Source: Nitrospirae bacterium RBG_16_64_22 (GTDB taxonomy: Bacteria; Nitrospirota; RBG-16-64-22). From it: DNA of 41,666 nucleotides. Position numbers and translations under genes: made by a program. Positions 15,505 through 24,219 of this stretch are shown here, one piece after another. Location: contig MHEK01000033.1 in NCBI GenBank assembly GCA_001803795.1, positions 204 to 41,869 of the forward strand. The letters are read 5' to 3'. Under the pieces are notes generated by a model that did not search any database, had not been told where the DNA came from, and worked only from the letters and a program-made list of their open reading frames with translations. Each line of letters opens with the position of its first letter. Position 1 is the first letter of the stretch.

Positions 15505-16329
15505 ATGAACACAATCCTTGTGGCTGACGACCAACCGGCCCTCGTCGAGACGATGTCGAGCGGGGAGTGCCGGGATGAAATCTCCTTTCTCTTCGACACC
15601 CTCGTCCACGAACTCAACAACGTCGTGCTCGCGATCGACGGATGCGCGGGTCTCCTCCGGCGAGACGCGGCCCTTGCCGAACTCAGCCGGACGTACGTGG
15701 GCATGATCCTGACGGGAACAAACCGGCTCACCCGCCGCCTCGAAGATTTGCGGGTCCTGACACGGGACGGGAGCGAGACCGCCCCCGGGGCCGCGGATCT
15801 CTCCGCCATCCTCCGGGAGGTCGTCTCCGAATCGGAGGCGGGGGCCCGGGAGCGGGAGATCGAGGTCTCCGCCTCGGTGCCCTCCGATCCGGTCCCCCTT
15901 GCCGCCCCGGCCGCCGTCACGCGCACGATTCTCCGGAACATCGTCAAAAACGCGGTCAAGTACAACGTCCGCCGCGGGCGCGTGGACATCGCCGTCTCCC
16001 GGGATGAGACGCGGGGGACCGTGTCCGTCGCCGACACGGGGATCGGGATCCCGGCGGAAGCCCGGGAAGCGGTCTTCTCCCGCGGCATCCGCCTCGACCG
16101 CTCCGGGACGCCGGGAATGGGGCTCGGCCTCTACATCGTCCGGCGCCTGACCGAGCGCTTCGGAATCGACGTGGAATTGGACAGCGTGGAGGGAAAGGGA
16201 TCGGCCTTCATTCTCCGGTTCCCTCTTTCCGTCTCCGCGTGGTCCCAGCCCCAGCCCGCCCCGCTCGCTTGGCCAACCTTGCCAACCGTGCCAACCCGTC
16301 CAACTCTGAAAGGAGAGAAAATCGGATGA
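15505..16329 (+). CDS. Soluble histidine kinase without a recognisable sensor domain
   Basis: This 274-residue protein begins at ATG 15505 behind GAAGGAG. It has a phospho-acceptor helix with HELNN (LVHELNNVVLAI) and a complete HATPase_c domain: N-box NIVKNAVKYN, G1 DTGIGIP and G2 GMGLGLYIV. It has no transmembrane segment, and only about 30 residues precede the dimerisation helix, so it must sense through a partner. No other kinase lies in the phosphate genes, which makes it a candidate partner for the regulator at 1208 in place of PhoR. The C-terminus ends in a Pro-rich tail that includes four PTx tripeptides. Its stop overlaps the phoX start (ATGA). Confidence 0.85.
   Translation: MNTILVADDQPALVETMSSGECRDEISFLFDTLVHELNNVVLAIDGCAGLLRRDAALAELSRTYVGMILTGTNRLTRRLEDLRVLTRDGSETAPGAADLSAILREVVSESEAGAREREIEVSASVPSDPVPLAAPAAVTRTILRNIVKNAVKYNVRRGRVDIAVSRDETRGTVSVADTGIGIPAEAREAVFSRGIRLDRSGTPGMGLGLYIVRRLTERFGIDVELDSVEGKGSAFILRFPLSVSAWSQPQPAPLAWPTLPTVPTRPTLKGEKIG
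16273..16308 (+). repeat. Four-copy 9-bp tandem repeat in the kinase 3' end
   Basis: CCAAC recurs at 16273, 16282, 16291 and 16300, in four 9-bp units with consensus CCAACCnTG. In frame it encodes PTL-PTV-PTR-PTL at the C-terminus of the soluble kinase. Confidence 0.8.
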
Positions 16330-18296
16330 CAAGACATTCAGTCCTCACGGCCGCGCTCTCGATCTTCTGTCTCCCGTCCTTCGTCCTTCAAGCCCACGCC
16401 GAGCCACGAACCGCCAACCGGATCGCCAAAGTCGAATTCACATCGACCCCGGCCCCGGCGACGGCCGAGGAGATGGCCGTCGGCTACACGCGTTCCGACG
16501 CCGTCGTCACGTATGCCGACGGCCGCCGGAAGGTTTTCCCCCTCTCATACAACGTGCTCTACCGTCCCGGCAACGTCGTCGGCGGCAGGCAGGCCGCTTT
16601 GATCGTGGATCGGGAAGGGAAACCGATCATGCGGTCCTCGCCCGACGAGAAAGGCGACGCGGCCAAGGGGCCGTTCTTCGCGTTTGCCCCCGACGCCAAC
16701 TCCCTGATCCGGCTGGGAGAGAAGGGACGGGAGCGCCTCTACCTCGTCACCCAGTTCGAGTACCACACGGAAGCGCCCAGCGCCGTCGACGGGAATCCTC
16801 CCCTCCAGATGTACGCCCAACTCCCGATGGCGATGAATCTGGCCGCGCTTCGGCAGAACGGGAAGACCGGCAGGCTCCAGGCGGTCAAGCTCTCGAACAT
16901 CGACATGGGCCCGATCAACGGCCTCTGGATCCCCTGCGCCGCCTCGCTCACGCCGTGGAACACGCACCTGGCCGGAGAGGAGTACGAGCCGTACGCCAGG
17001 CTCTTCGAGAACGCCCCCCTCGAGCCGATGAACCTCTTCCTGAAGACTCCCGGGAAAACAGCCCGGGAAGGAGGAGCGAAGGCTTACGACTACGGCCATC
17101 CCGTGGAGGTATCGGTGGACGCGGGGGGCCGGACGAGCGTGGTCAGGCGCTACGCCATGGGACGCCTCGCGGCCGAGCTTGCCCACGTGATGCCGGACGA
17201 GCGGACGGTCTACATGGGGGACGACGGCCGGGACGTGGTCTTCTTCATGTTCATCGCCGACAAGCCGCGCGACCTCTCGGCCGGAACGCTTTACGCCGCG
17301 AGATGGGAGCAGACCGAAGCGGCGAACGGAGGAAAGGCCGTCCTCCGCTGGATCCGCCTCGGCCACGCGGCGGAATCGGAGATCAAGGCGCTCGTGGACA
17401 ACGGGATTTCCTTCTCCGACATCTTCGAGTCCGTGGATGCCGAAGCCTACAAGGGCAACCCGGCCGCGCATGCGGGTTTCCAACCTGTCTACGTCTATGG
17501 AGGTTCCGCCGCGTCGAGCAAACCCGGCTCCGGGGTCAAGCCGGGCACGGTGTATCTGAGAGTCCGGCCCGGGATGGAGAAGGCCGCCGCGTTCCTCGAG
17601 AGCCGCCGGTACGCGGCCCTGAGGGGAGCGACGACCGAGTTCACGAAGATGGAGGGCGTGGCGCACAACGGGAGGGACAAGAAGCTCTACATCGCCATGT
17701 CGTACGTCGAGGCCGGGATGATCGGCGGGAAGAACGACGACCGGCCGCGTGATGACATCCGCCTGACGGGAGACGCGAAAGATCTGGCGTGCGGCGCGGT
17801 CTACGAGAGCCGCTTGGGCGGAGGGCAGTCGGATACGGACGGGAGCCCCATCCCGAGCGATTGGGTCGCCGCGACGATGGAGGCGCTCGTGACAGGCGGG
17901 AGAAAGTCCTTCGGCCAGACGGCTTACGGAAAACACGACGCGTGCGACACGGATCGGATGGCAAACCCCGACAACCTCAAATACTCGGAGGAAATGCGGA
18001 CCCTCTTCATCGGCGAGGACAGCGGGAACCACCTGAACAATTTCCTCTGGACGTACAACGTGGATACAAGCCGGCTCACGCGAATCATGAGCGCCCCGGC
18101 TGGTGCGGAACATACCGGTCTCCAGATCGTGCCCAACGTGAACGGACACACGTACATCATGTCCAACATCCAGCATCCGGGCGCGGCCCAGGACCTCAAG
18201 AAGTATCCCGACGAAGTCAAGGTCCAGCTCCGGTCACGGGTCGATCCCAGGGGATCCGTGGGGTACATCTCGGGCCTTCCTGCTTTGAAGCGGTAG
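16326..18296 (+). CDS. phoX: PhoX-type alkaline phosphatase (DUF839)
   Basis: This 656-residue secreted protein has an N-terminal signal peptide (hydrophobic LTAALSIFCLPSFVLQ, cleavage after AHA). The body carries the PhoX/DUF839 landmarks: CAASLTPWNTHLAGEEY, the YDYGH segment, ADKPRDLSAGTLYAA, FTKMEGVAHN and MANPDNLKY. PhoX enzymes are Ca/Fe-dependent periplasmic monoesterases that release phosphate from organic phosphates. Most are exported by Tat, but here only one Arg precedes the hydrophobic core, so Sec export looks more likely. The start at 16326 overlaps the kinase stop (ATGA). The gene ends 156 bases before pstS and does not show a strong terminator. Confidence 0.85.
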   Translation: MTRHSVLTAALSIFCLPSFVLQAHAEPRTANRIAKVEFTSTPAPATAEEMAVGYTRSDAVVTYADGRRKVFPLSYNVLYRPGNVVGGRQAALIVDREGKPIMRSSPDEKGDAAKGPFFAFAPDANSLIRLGEKGRERLYLVTQFEYHTEAPSAVDGNPPLQMYAQLPMAMNLAALRQNGKTGRLQAVKLSNIDMGPINGLWIPCAASLTPWNTHLAGEEYEPYARLFENAPLEPMNLFLKTPGKTAREGGAKAYDYGHPVEVSVDAGGRTSVVRRYAMGRLAAELAHVMPDERTVYMGDDGRDVVFFMFIADKPRDLSAGTLYAARWEQTEAANGGKAVLRWIRLGHAAESEIKALVDNGISFSDIFESVDAEAYKGNPAAHAGFQPVYVYGGSAASSKPGSGVKPGTVYLRVRPGMEKAAAFLESRRYAALRGATTEFTKMEGVAHNGRDKKLYIAMSYVEAGMIGGKNDDRPRDDIRLTGDAKDLACGAVYESRLGGGQSDTDGSPIPSDWVAATMEALVTGGRKSFGQTAYGKHDACDTDRMANPDNLKYSEEMRTLFIGEDSGNHLNNFLWTYNVDTSRLTRIMSAPAGAEHTGLQIVPNVNGHTYIMSNIQHPGAAQDLKKYPDEVKVQLRSRVDPRGSVGYISGLPALKR

Positions 18297-18368
18297 GAAG
18301 TCGCTGAACCCGCCGGCCCTCCGCGGGGCAACGCGGATTCGGCGCCTGGACGGGCAAAAGAAGAAAGA

Positions 18369-18385
18369 GTTTACCGTCCGTTTAC
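18369..18385 (+). promoter_or_regulatory. Pho-box-like direct repeat 3, upstream of pstS
   Basis: TTTAC at 18370-18374 and again at 18381-18385 gives a perfect 11-bp period. It is nearly identical to the site before the response regulator (GTTTACCGTC in both). The second half-site also lies inside a perfect inverted repeat at 18376-18394. Confidence 0.75.
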
Positions 18386-18395
18386 CAAACGGACA

Positions 18396-18423
18396 TTGGG
18401 CGCAAACAGGCGGAAGGTAAAAT
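18396..18423 (+). promoter_or_regulatory. Candidate pstS core promoter
   Basis: A -10-like TAAAAT (18418-18423) sits 30 bases before the pstS start. A poor -35-like TTGGGC (18396-18401) lies 16 bases upstream, just after the Pho-box-like repeat. A weak -35 next to an activator site is typical of a PhoB-dependent promoter. Confidence 0.5.
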
Positions 18424-18452
18424 TCTGCCAACACTCAAGGGAGGAAAAGAAG

Positions 18453-19433
18453 ATGAAAAAGAAAACGTTCGTCATCGCGGCCGCTCTGGCGGCCACACTC
18501 TCCGCGGCCGGGCCCCTGCTCGCGGCCGACTCGGTCAAGGTGGACCCCAAGCTCACGGCCTACAAGGCCGTCGCCGGCGTCTCGGGAAACATCTCGAGCA
18601 TCGGGTCCGATACGCTCAACAACCTGATGACGCTCTGGGCCGAGGGGTTCAACAAGTTCTACCCGAACGTGAAGATCCAGATCGAGGGGAAGGGCTCGAC
18701 CACGGCTCCGCCGGCCTTGATCTCGGGAACGGCCCAGCTCGGGCCGATGTCCAGGCCGATGAAGGGAACCGAGATCGACGCCTTCGAGAAGAAGTACGGC
18801 TACAAACCGACGCCGGTCCGGACGTCCGTGGACGCGCTCGCCGTCTTCGTCAACAAGGACAACCCGATCAAGTGCTTGACGATGGCCCAGGTGGACGCGG
18901 TCTTCTCCAAGTCCCGCCGCAGGGGCCACAAGGAGGAGATCAAGACCTGGGGCCAGCTCGGGCTCAAGGGCGACTGGGCCAACCGGCCGGTCTCCCTCTA
19001 CGGCCGCAACTCGGCCTCCGGGACGTACGGATTCTTCAAGGAGCACTCCTTGAAGAACGGCGACTACAAGGACGCCGTCAAGGAACAGCCCGGCTCGGCT
19101 TCCGTCGTCCAAGGCGTCACCGTGGACCGTTACGCTATCGGGTACAGCGGGATCGGCTACGCGACGCCCGGCGTCCGGGCGGTCCCCCTCGCAGAGAAAG
19201 AGGGCGGTAAGTGCGTCGAGGCCAATGCCGAGAACGCCTACGCCGGGACCTACCCGCTCTCGAGGTTCCTCTATGTCTACGTGAACAAAGCTCCGGGCAA
19301 GGGACTCGATCCCTTGACTCGCGAGTTCGCCAGGCTCATCCTCTCCAAGGAGGGACAGGAGGTTGTCGTGAAGGACGGGTACTTCCCGATCACCTCCAAG
19401 ATCGCCCAGGAAGAGACGAAAAAACTCCAATAA
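18453..19433 (+). CDS. pstS: Phosphate ABC transporter substrate-binding protein PstS
   Basis: This 326-residue protein has a Sec signal peptide ([17 protein letters not shown], cleavage near LLAA) and no lipobox Cys, so it is a soluble periplasmic binder. The phosphate-binding loops are present: [11 protein letters not shown] near the N-terminus, [21 protein letters not shown], and [12 protein letters not shown], plus the GYSGIGYAT segment. It captures Pi for PstCAB. The start ATG 18453 follows AAGGGAGG; the upstream in-frame start in the track is not needed. A Pho-box-like repeat precedes it. pstC begins directly after the stop codon, and a strong hairpin sits at the junction. Confidence 0.95.
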   Translation: MKKKTFVIAAALAATLSAAGPLLAADSVKVDPKLTAYKAVAGVSGNISSIGSDTLNNLMTLWAEGFNKFYPNVKIQIEGKGSTTAPPALISGTAQLGPMSRPMKGTEIDAFEKKYGYKPTPVRTSVDALAVFVNKDNPIKCLTMAQVDAVFSKSRRRGHKEEIKTWGQLGLKGDWANRPVSLYGRNSASGTYGFFKEHSLKNGDYKDAVKEQPGSASVVQGVTVDRYAIGYSGIGYATPGVRAVPLAEKEGGKCVEANAENAYAGTYPLSRFLYVYVNKAPGKGLDPLTREFARLILSKEGQEVVVKDGYFPITSKIAQEETKKLQ

Positions 19434-21731
19434 ATGGATCCTGTCCTCGAACAGCAGGTTGAAGTCCCGCCCCGCGGGCCGCAAAAAGCGGCCCGCGGGG
19501 CTGTTTCATCACGTTCGTCCGTCAAGCGCCGCATCCTCGTCGACCGGATCGCGCGACGTCTCGTGACGCTCGGCGGCGTTGTGATCATCGCGTCGATCCT
19601 CGCCATCCTGATCGTTATCGGAATCGAGGTCTATCCCTTGGCCGGACAGCCGGCCGTGACGAGCGGGGCGACGAGCACGGCCGCGGGCGGCGGGACTCCT
19701 CTAGCCATCGGCGTCGACGAGTACGTGGAGACGGCCTTCATCGCGGACGGCGGCGGAATCACTCTCATCTCCTTCAAGTCCGGCTCGGTGCTTCCCTCCC
19801 CCTCTCTTGCCGGCCTGGGCTCCGCCCGGATCGTTTCGGCCTCGCCCGCGGGGCGGGGGGTCTTCGCCCTCGGCCTCTCCGACGGGCGCGCCATCCCCGT
19901 CGAGGTAAGGTTCAACGTCTCTTACATCGAGAGCGGGCGCAAGGTGGAGCCGGAGGTTGTGGCCGCCGCGCCTCTCGCCGTGGATCCGTCGAAGCGGCCG
20001 ATCGAGCGGCTTGCGCACATCGTCGGACCGGACGGGGCGGTGACCGCAGCCCAACTCGGCGCCCGGGAGATCATCCTCCTCTCCGTCAAGGAGACGAAGG
20101 CCCTCGTCGGCGAGGCGAAACGGGAGGAATCCCGAAAGACTCTTTCGCTTCCCTCGCAAGGCGAGATCACGGCGCTCGCCATCGACGCCCGGGGAGACAA
20201 CCTCTTCGCCGGAACGTCCATGGGCGAGATCGTCTCGCTCGGCCTGCGCGAAGAAACCGAGCCCGAAGTGACGCGCCTCGGCCGCGAGCAGGATGAAACC
20301 GCTCCTTCGATCACGGCCCTCGGCTTCTTGAACGGAGACCGGACGCTCGTCGTCGGAGACGCCGCGGGAGGCGTGACGTCCTGGCAGGTCCTCCAGGACG
20401 CGGGCGGTGACCGCCGCCTTACGAGGATCTACAAATTCGTCTCCCACGAAGGACCGGTGATCGCATTCGCCCCCTCCCGCCGCGACAAGGGATTTCTCAC
20501 GGCGGACGGCTCCGGCGCAATCAAGCTCCATTACGCGACAACGGGAAAGACCCTGCTCGACGTCCCCGCCGGAGGCGCGGAGGATTCGGCCGCGGCAAGC
20601 CTGGCGGCCCTTTCGTTCGCGCCCAAGGCCGACGGCTTCGTCACGGCCGACGCCGCGGGGCGCCTCTCGCACTTCCGGCTGGACAACCCCCATCCGGAGG
20701 TCACGTGGCAATCGCTCTTCGGAAAGATCTGGTACGAAGGGTACGAAAAGCCCGAGCAGGTCTGGCAGTCGACGGGCGGAACGGACGACTTCGAAGCGAA
20801 GCTCAGCCTCACGCCGCTCATCTACGGGACGCTCAAGGGGACGTTCTACGCCCTTCTCTTCGCCGTCCCCCTGGCCCTGCTCGGCGCCCTCTACACCTCG
20901 CAGTTTATGCACCCGGCGATCAAGGGGACCGTGAAGCCGGTCGTCGAGATCATGGCCGCCCTTCCGAGCGTCGTCCTGGGATTCATCGCCGGCTTGTGGC
21001 TCGCCCCGATGATGGAGAAGGTCGTTCCCGGCCTCTTCCTCATCCCGGTCGTCGTCCCGGTCCTCGTCCTTCTCTCGCTCGCCCTCTGGCGCCTTCTGCC
21101 GACCCCCGCCCGGACTTGGGTCAGGCCCGGGTATGAGGTCGTCCTCCTCGTCCCGGTCGTGACCCTCGGGATCTGGATCTCGCTCGGATTGGGCGGGCTG
21201 CTTGAAGCGGCTCTCCTATCCGGCGACTACCGCGGCTGGCTGTTGCGCGCGCTCGGGCTCACGTACGATCAGCGGAACTCCCTCGTCGTCGGCTTCGCCA
21301 TGGGGTTCGCCGTGATCCCGATCATCTTCACGATCGCCGAGGACTCCCTCTCGAACGTCCCCCAGCACCTCGTCGCGGGGTCCCTCGCCCTGGGAGCGAC
21401 GCGCTGGCAGACGGCGGTGAGGATCGTCCTTCCGACGGCCTCCCCCGGGATCTTCTCCGCCGTGATGATCGGGTTCGGCCGGGCCGTCGGCGAAACGATG
21501 ATCGTCCTCATGGCCACGGGGAACACGCCGATCATGGACTGGTCGATCTTCAACGGCTTCCGCGCCCTCTCGGCCAACATCGCCGTCGAGCTCCCGGAGG
21601 CCCCGGAGGGCGGAACGCTCTTCCGCGTCCTCTTCCTCGCGGCCCTGCTCCTGTTCATGATGACGTTCGTCGTCAACACCGTCGCGGAGCTTGTCCGCCT
21701 CAAGCTCAGAAAGAAGTACCGGTACCTATGA
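19434..21731 (+). CDS. pstC: Phosphate ABC transporter permease PstC, enlarged form with periplasmic beta-propeller
   Basis: This 765-residue permease is more than twice the usual PstC length. TM1 (about 43-63, LGGVVIIASILAILIVIGI) is followed by about 390 periplasmic residues with WD40/propeller-like repeats (GEITALAIDARGDNLFAGTSMG, ITALGFLNGDRTLVVGD and similar). The permease core runs from about 460 and includes the coupling motif GSLALGATRWQTAVRIVLPTASPGI. Enlarged PstC proteins are also known in Pseudomonas and Vibrio. The annotated ATG abuts the pstS stop, and codons 12-23 lie within a 14-bp hairpin. The only later start before TM1 (a GTG near 19563) would remove the positive N-terminal charge, so I keep 19434. 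The stop overlaps the pstA start (ATGA). Confidence 0.9.
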   Translation: MDPVLEQQVEVPPRGPQKAARGAVSSRSSVKRRILVDRIARRLVTLGGVVIIASILAILIVIGIEVYPLAGQPAVTSGATSTAAGGGTPLAIGVDEYVETAFIADGGGITLISFKSGSVLPSPSLAGLGSARIVSASPAGRGVFALGLSDGRAIPVEVRFNVSYIESGRKVEPEVVAAAPLAVDPSKRPIERLAHIVGPDGAVTAAQLGAREIILLSVKETKALVGEAKREESRKTLSLPSQGEITALAIDARGDNLFAGTSMGEIVSLGLREETEPEVTRLGREQDETAPSITALGFLNGDRTLVVGDAAGGVTSWQVLQDAGGDRRLTRIYKFVSHEGPVIAFAPSRRDKGFLTADGSGAIKLHYATTGKTLLDVPAGGAEDSAAASLAALSFAPKADGFVTADAAGRLSHFRLDNPHPEVTWQSLFGKIWYEGYEKPEQVWQSTGGTDDFEAKLSLTPLIYGTLKGTFYALLFAVPLALLGALYTSQFMHPAIKGTVKPVVEIMAALPSVVLGFIAGLWLAPMMEKVVPGLFLIPVVVPVLVLLSLALWRLLPTPARTWVRPGYEVVLLVPVVTLGIWISLGLGGLLEAALLSGDYRGWLLRALGLTYDQRNSLVVGFAMGFAVIPIIFTIAEDSLSNVPQHLVAGSLALGATRWQTAVRIVLPTASPGIFSAVMIGFGRAVGETMIVLMATGNTPIMDWSIFNGFRALSANIAVELPEAPEGGTLFRVLFLAALLLFMMTFVVNTVAELVRLKLRKKYRYL
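19469..19501 (+). terminator. Strong attenuator-like hairpin at the pstS/pstC junction
   Basis: Perfect 14-bp arms (GCCCCGCGGGCCGC and its complement) flank an AAAAA loop and are followed by TGTTTC. It lies 35 bases after the pstS stop, inside the 5' end of the pstC reading frame. The form is that of an intrinsic terminator with a short T-tract, suited to keeping pstS expression above that of pstCAB. Confidence 0.7.
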
Positions 21732-23347
21732 GCAGGTTCTGGAAGAGCGGCGATCCGTTCATCTGGCTCACGGCGGGAGGGCTCGCCTTCTCCCTCCTCA
21801 TGGTGGCGGGGCTCATCCTGTTGATCCTCGCGAACGGCCTCGGGTTCTTCTGGCCGAAGGACGTCGTCCTCCTCGTCATGGACGACAAGACCGCCGTCAT
21901 GGGACAGGTCATGGACCGGGAGGAGATCCCCCAGCCGGGCGCCCCTCCCGAGACGCCGAAGAAATACCGGATCCAGGTCAAGCAGGGGAACCGAGACATC
22001 TATGGGCAGGACTTCACGTGGGTGGATGAATCGAGGATCGCCCGCCGCGAGAGACCGGACGACGCGATCGTAATCGAGCGGCGCGAGTGGGGAAACTTCG
22101 TCGGAACGTTGAGGGAAGTCCGCGAGGACGGGCGGCCCGTCGCTGGGGGCGGTGACGACGGCTGGAACGCCCTTGAGGCGCGTCTTCCGCAAGCCGCCCG
22201 GCTCCTGGCCGAAATCCGGCGGATCGAGAAGACGGAGATCGGCGCGGTCAACCACGCCCAGGAGAAGATCCGCCTCAACCTCAAGAAGCTCTCCGCCCAG
22301 GGAAGAGGAGAGGGGCCCGAAGCCGCCCGTCTCAAGGCGGAGCTGGGCGCCTTGCAGACCGGGTACGCGGAGATGGAAACCGCCTTGGGCGCCGCCAAGA
22401 AGAAGGACACAACCAGCGTGGTCGCCGCCGCCGTGGGGGGGCAGGAAAAGGAGCTCCCGCTCACGCAGGTCGTCCGGGCCTACCGTCCGAACGCCATGGG
22501 GTCTGGGGCCAAGGCCGCCTTCTACGCCGCAAAGGTCTGGGAGTTCGTCGCGGACGCCCCGCGGGAATCGAACACCGAAGGGGGCGTCTTCCCTGCGATC
22601 TTCGGGACGGTCATGATGGTCATGATCATGAGCCTCGTCGCGACGCCCCTGGGCGTCCTCGCCGCGTTCTACCTCAGGGAGTACGCCCAGCAGGGACCGT
22701 TCGTCAGCGCCGTGCGGATCGCCGTGAACAATCTGGCCGGTGTGCCGTCGATCGTCTTCGGCGTCTTCGGCGTGGGGTTCTTCGTCTACTTCGTCGGCGG
22801 ATCGCTCGACCGCCTCTTCTATCCCGAATCGCTCCCGACGCCGACCTTCGGCACGGGAGGAATCCTCTGGGCCTCGCTCACGCTGGCCCTCCTCACGCTC
22901 CCCGTCGTGATCGTCGCCACGGAGGAAGGACTGGCCGCCATCCCCGGCGGGCTCAGGGAGGCGTCGCTCGCCCTCGGCGCCACGAAGTTCGAGACGACCT
23001 GGCGGATCGTCCTCCCGGCCGTCATGCCGTCGATTCTGACGGGGCTGATTCTCGCGATGGCCCGGGCGGCCGGGGAGGTCGCCCCGCTCATGATCACGGG
23101 CGTCGTCAAGCTGGCCCCCGCCCTTCCCCTCGATTCTTTCTGGCCCTTCCTCCACATGGACCGGAAGTTCATGCACCTCGGGTTCCACATCTACGACGTC
23201 GGGTTCCAGTCGCCCAACGTGGACGCGGCCCGGCCGATGGTCTTCACGACGACGCTTCTTCTTCTCGGCATCGTCCTCGTCCTCAACCTCGCGGCCATCG
23301 TCCTTAGAAACCGCTTGAGGAAGAAGTATGCCCTTGGAACATTGTAG
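21728..23347 (+). CDS. pstA: Phosphate ABC transporter permease PstA, enlarged form
   Basis: This 539-residue permease is well above the roughly 300 usual for PstA. TM1 (about 14-40) is followed by a periplasmic insertion of about 250 residues. The insertion holds a beta-rich part ([21 protein letters not shown]) and a charged coiled-coil stretch ([20 protein letters not shown] onward to about 235). The permease core starts near 290 and has the coupling motif [25 protein letters not shown]. It works with PstC as the membrane channel. The start overlaps the pstC stop (ATGA), and a palindromic repeat begins at its own stop codon. Confidence 0.9.
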   Translation: MSRFWKSGDPFIWLTAGGLAFSLLMVAGLILLILANGLGFFWPKDVVLLVMDDKTAVMGQVMDREEIPQPGAPPETPKKYRIQVKQGNRDIYGQDFTWVDESRIARRERPDDAIVIERREWGNFVGTLREVREDGRPVAGGGDDGWNALEARLPQAARLLAEIRRIEKTEIGAVNHAQEKIRLNLKKLSAQGRGEGPEAARLKAELGALQTGYAEMETALGAAKKKDTTSVVAAAVGGQEKELPLTQVVRAYRPNAMGSGAKAAFYAAKVWEFVADAPRESNTEGGVFPAIFGTVMMVMIMSLVATPLGVLAAFYLREYAQQGPFVSAVRIAVNNLAGVPSIVFGVFGVGFFVYFVGGSLDRLFYPESLPTPTFGTGGILWASLTLALLTLPVVIVATEEGLAAIPGGLREASLALGATKFETTWRIVLPAVMPSILTGLILAMARAAGEVAPLMITGVVKLAPALPLDSFWPFLHMDRKFMHLGFHIYDVGFQSPNVDAARPMVFTTTLLLLGIVLVLNLAAIVLRNRLRKKYALGTL

Positions 23348-23367
23348 GGGCGTATGGCCATGCGCCC
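23348..23367. repeat. 20-bp palindromic repeat between pstA and pstB
   Basis: GGGCGTATGGCCATGCGCCC is an almost perfect 20-bp palindrome; only the T/G pair in the middle of each arm fails. It starts directly after the pstA stop codon in a 56-base gap. Similar GGGCGTATGGCCATACGCCC sequences are, from memory, a common dispersed element in environmental genomes. In the transcript it would fold into a hairpin between pstA and pstB. Confidence 0.6.
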
Positions 23368-23403
23368 TCGCAACTGATAGGATGCCGCCCATGGGAGACC
23401 CTT

Positions 23404-24219
23404 ATGCCGATTGAGACGCGCCTGTCGCCGGATCTGCACGCGAACGCCTCGACGGAGGCTTTGGAATCGGCAATGGTCGAAATCCGAAACCTGTCCCTCT
23501 GGTACGGCGAAAAGCAGGCCCTCAAGAACATCTCGATGGACGTCCCAAAGAACCGGATCACCGCCTACATCGGGCCGTCCGGATGCGGCAAGACAACGCT
23601 TTTGAGGTGTCTCAACCGGATGAACGACCTCGTGGACGGCGTCCGGACATCCGGAACGATCCGAATCGGCGGAACGGACATCCAAGACTCCGCGCTCGAC
23701 GTGACGGAGCTTCGGAAGCGCGTCGGCATGGTCTTCCAGAAGTCGAACCCGTTCCCCAAATCGATCTACGAGAACGCGGCCTACGGACCGCGAATCCTCG
23801 GCGCGAGCGACCGGCGGGAGCTGGACCAAATTGTGGAGCGCTCCCTCAGGGGAGCGGCCCTCTGGGACGAGGTGAAGGACAGGCTGAACGACAGCGCCCT
23901 GGGCCTCTCCGGCGGCCAACAGCAGAGGCTCTGCATCGCCCGGGCGATCGCCGTCGAACCGGACGTCCTCCTGATGGACGAACCGTGCTCGGCCCTCGAT
24001 CCGATCGCCACGGCGAAGATCGAGGAGCTGATGATCGGCCTCAAGAGGCGCTACACGATCGTCATCGTCACGCACAACATGCAGCAGGCCGCGCGCGTCT
24101 CCGACATCACGGGGTTCATGCTGATGGGCGAGTTGGTGGAGATCGGCGCGACGCGCGACCTCTTCACGAATCCCAAGGACCGGCGGACGGAAGACTACAT
24201 CACGGGGAGGTTCGGCTGA
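23404..24219 (+). CDS. pstB: Phosphate ABC transporter ATP-binding protein PstB
   Basis: This 271-residue ATPase has Walker [10 protein letters not shown], the PstB-typical [11 protein letters not shown]-loop [15 protein letters not shown], signature LSGGQQQR, Walker [14 protein letters not shown] and the switch His in [10 protein letters not shown]. It energises Pi import through PstCA. The start ATG 23404 has GGGAGA upstream. The first 20 residues are a typical PstB lead-in. The stop TGA shares one base with the phoU ATG (TGATG). Confidence 0.96.
   Translation: MPIETRLSPDLHANASTEALESAMVEIRNLSLWYGEKQALKNISMDVPKNRITAYIGPSGCGKTTLLRCLNRMNDLVDGVRTSGTIRIGGTDIQDSALDVTELRKRVGMVFQKSNPFPKSIYENAAYGPRILGASDRRELDQIVERSLRGAALWDEVKDRLNDSALGLSGGQQQRLCIARAIAVEPDVLLMDEPCSALDPIATAKIEELMIGLKRRYTIVIVTHNMQQAARVSDITGFMLMGELVEIGATRDLFTNPKDRRTEDYITGRFG

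Noticed and set aside
16273-16308. CRISPR-like repeat array
   Set aside because: The 9-bp units have no spacers, and they encode an in-frame tripeptide repeat.
16239-16325. Upstream start for the PhoX-type phosphatase that would add an ERRENR segment and a possible Tat motif
   Set aside because: The residues do not fit the twin-arginine consensus, and the extension overlaps the kinase gene, whereas ATG 16326 gives the usual ATGA coupling.
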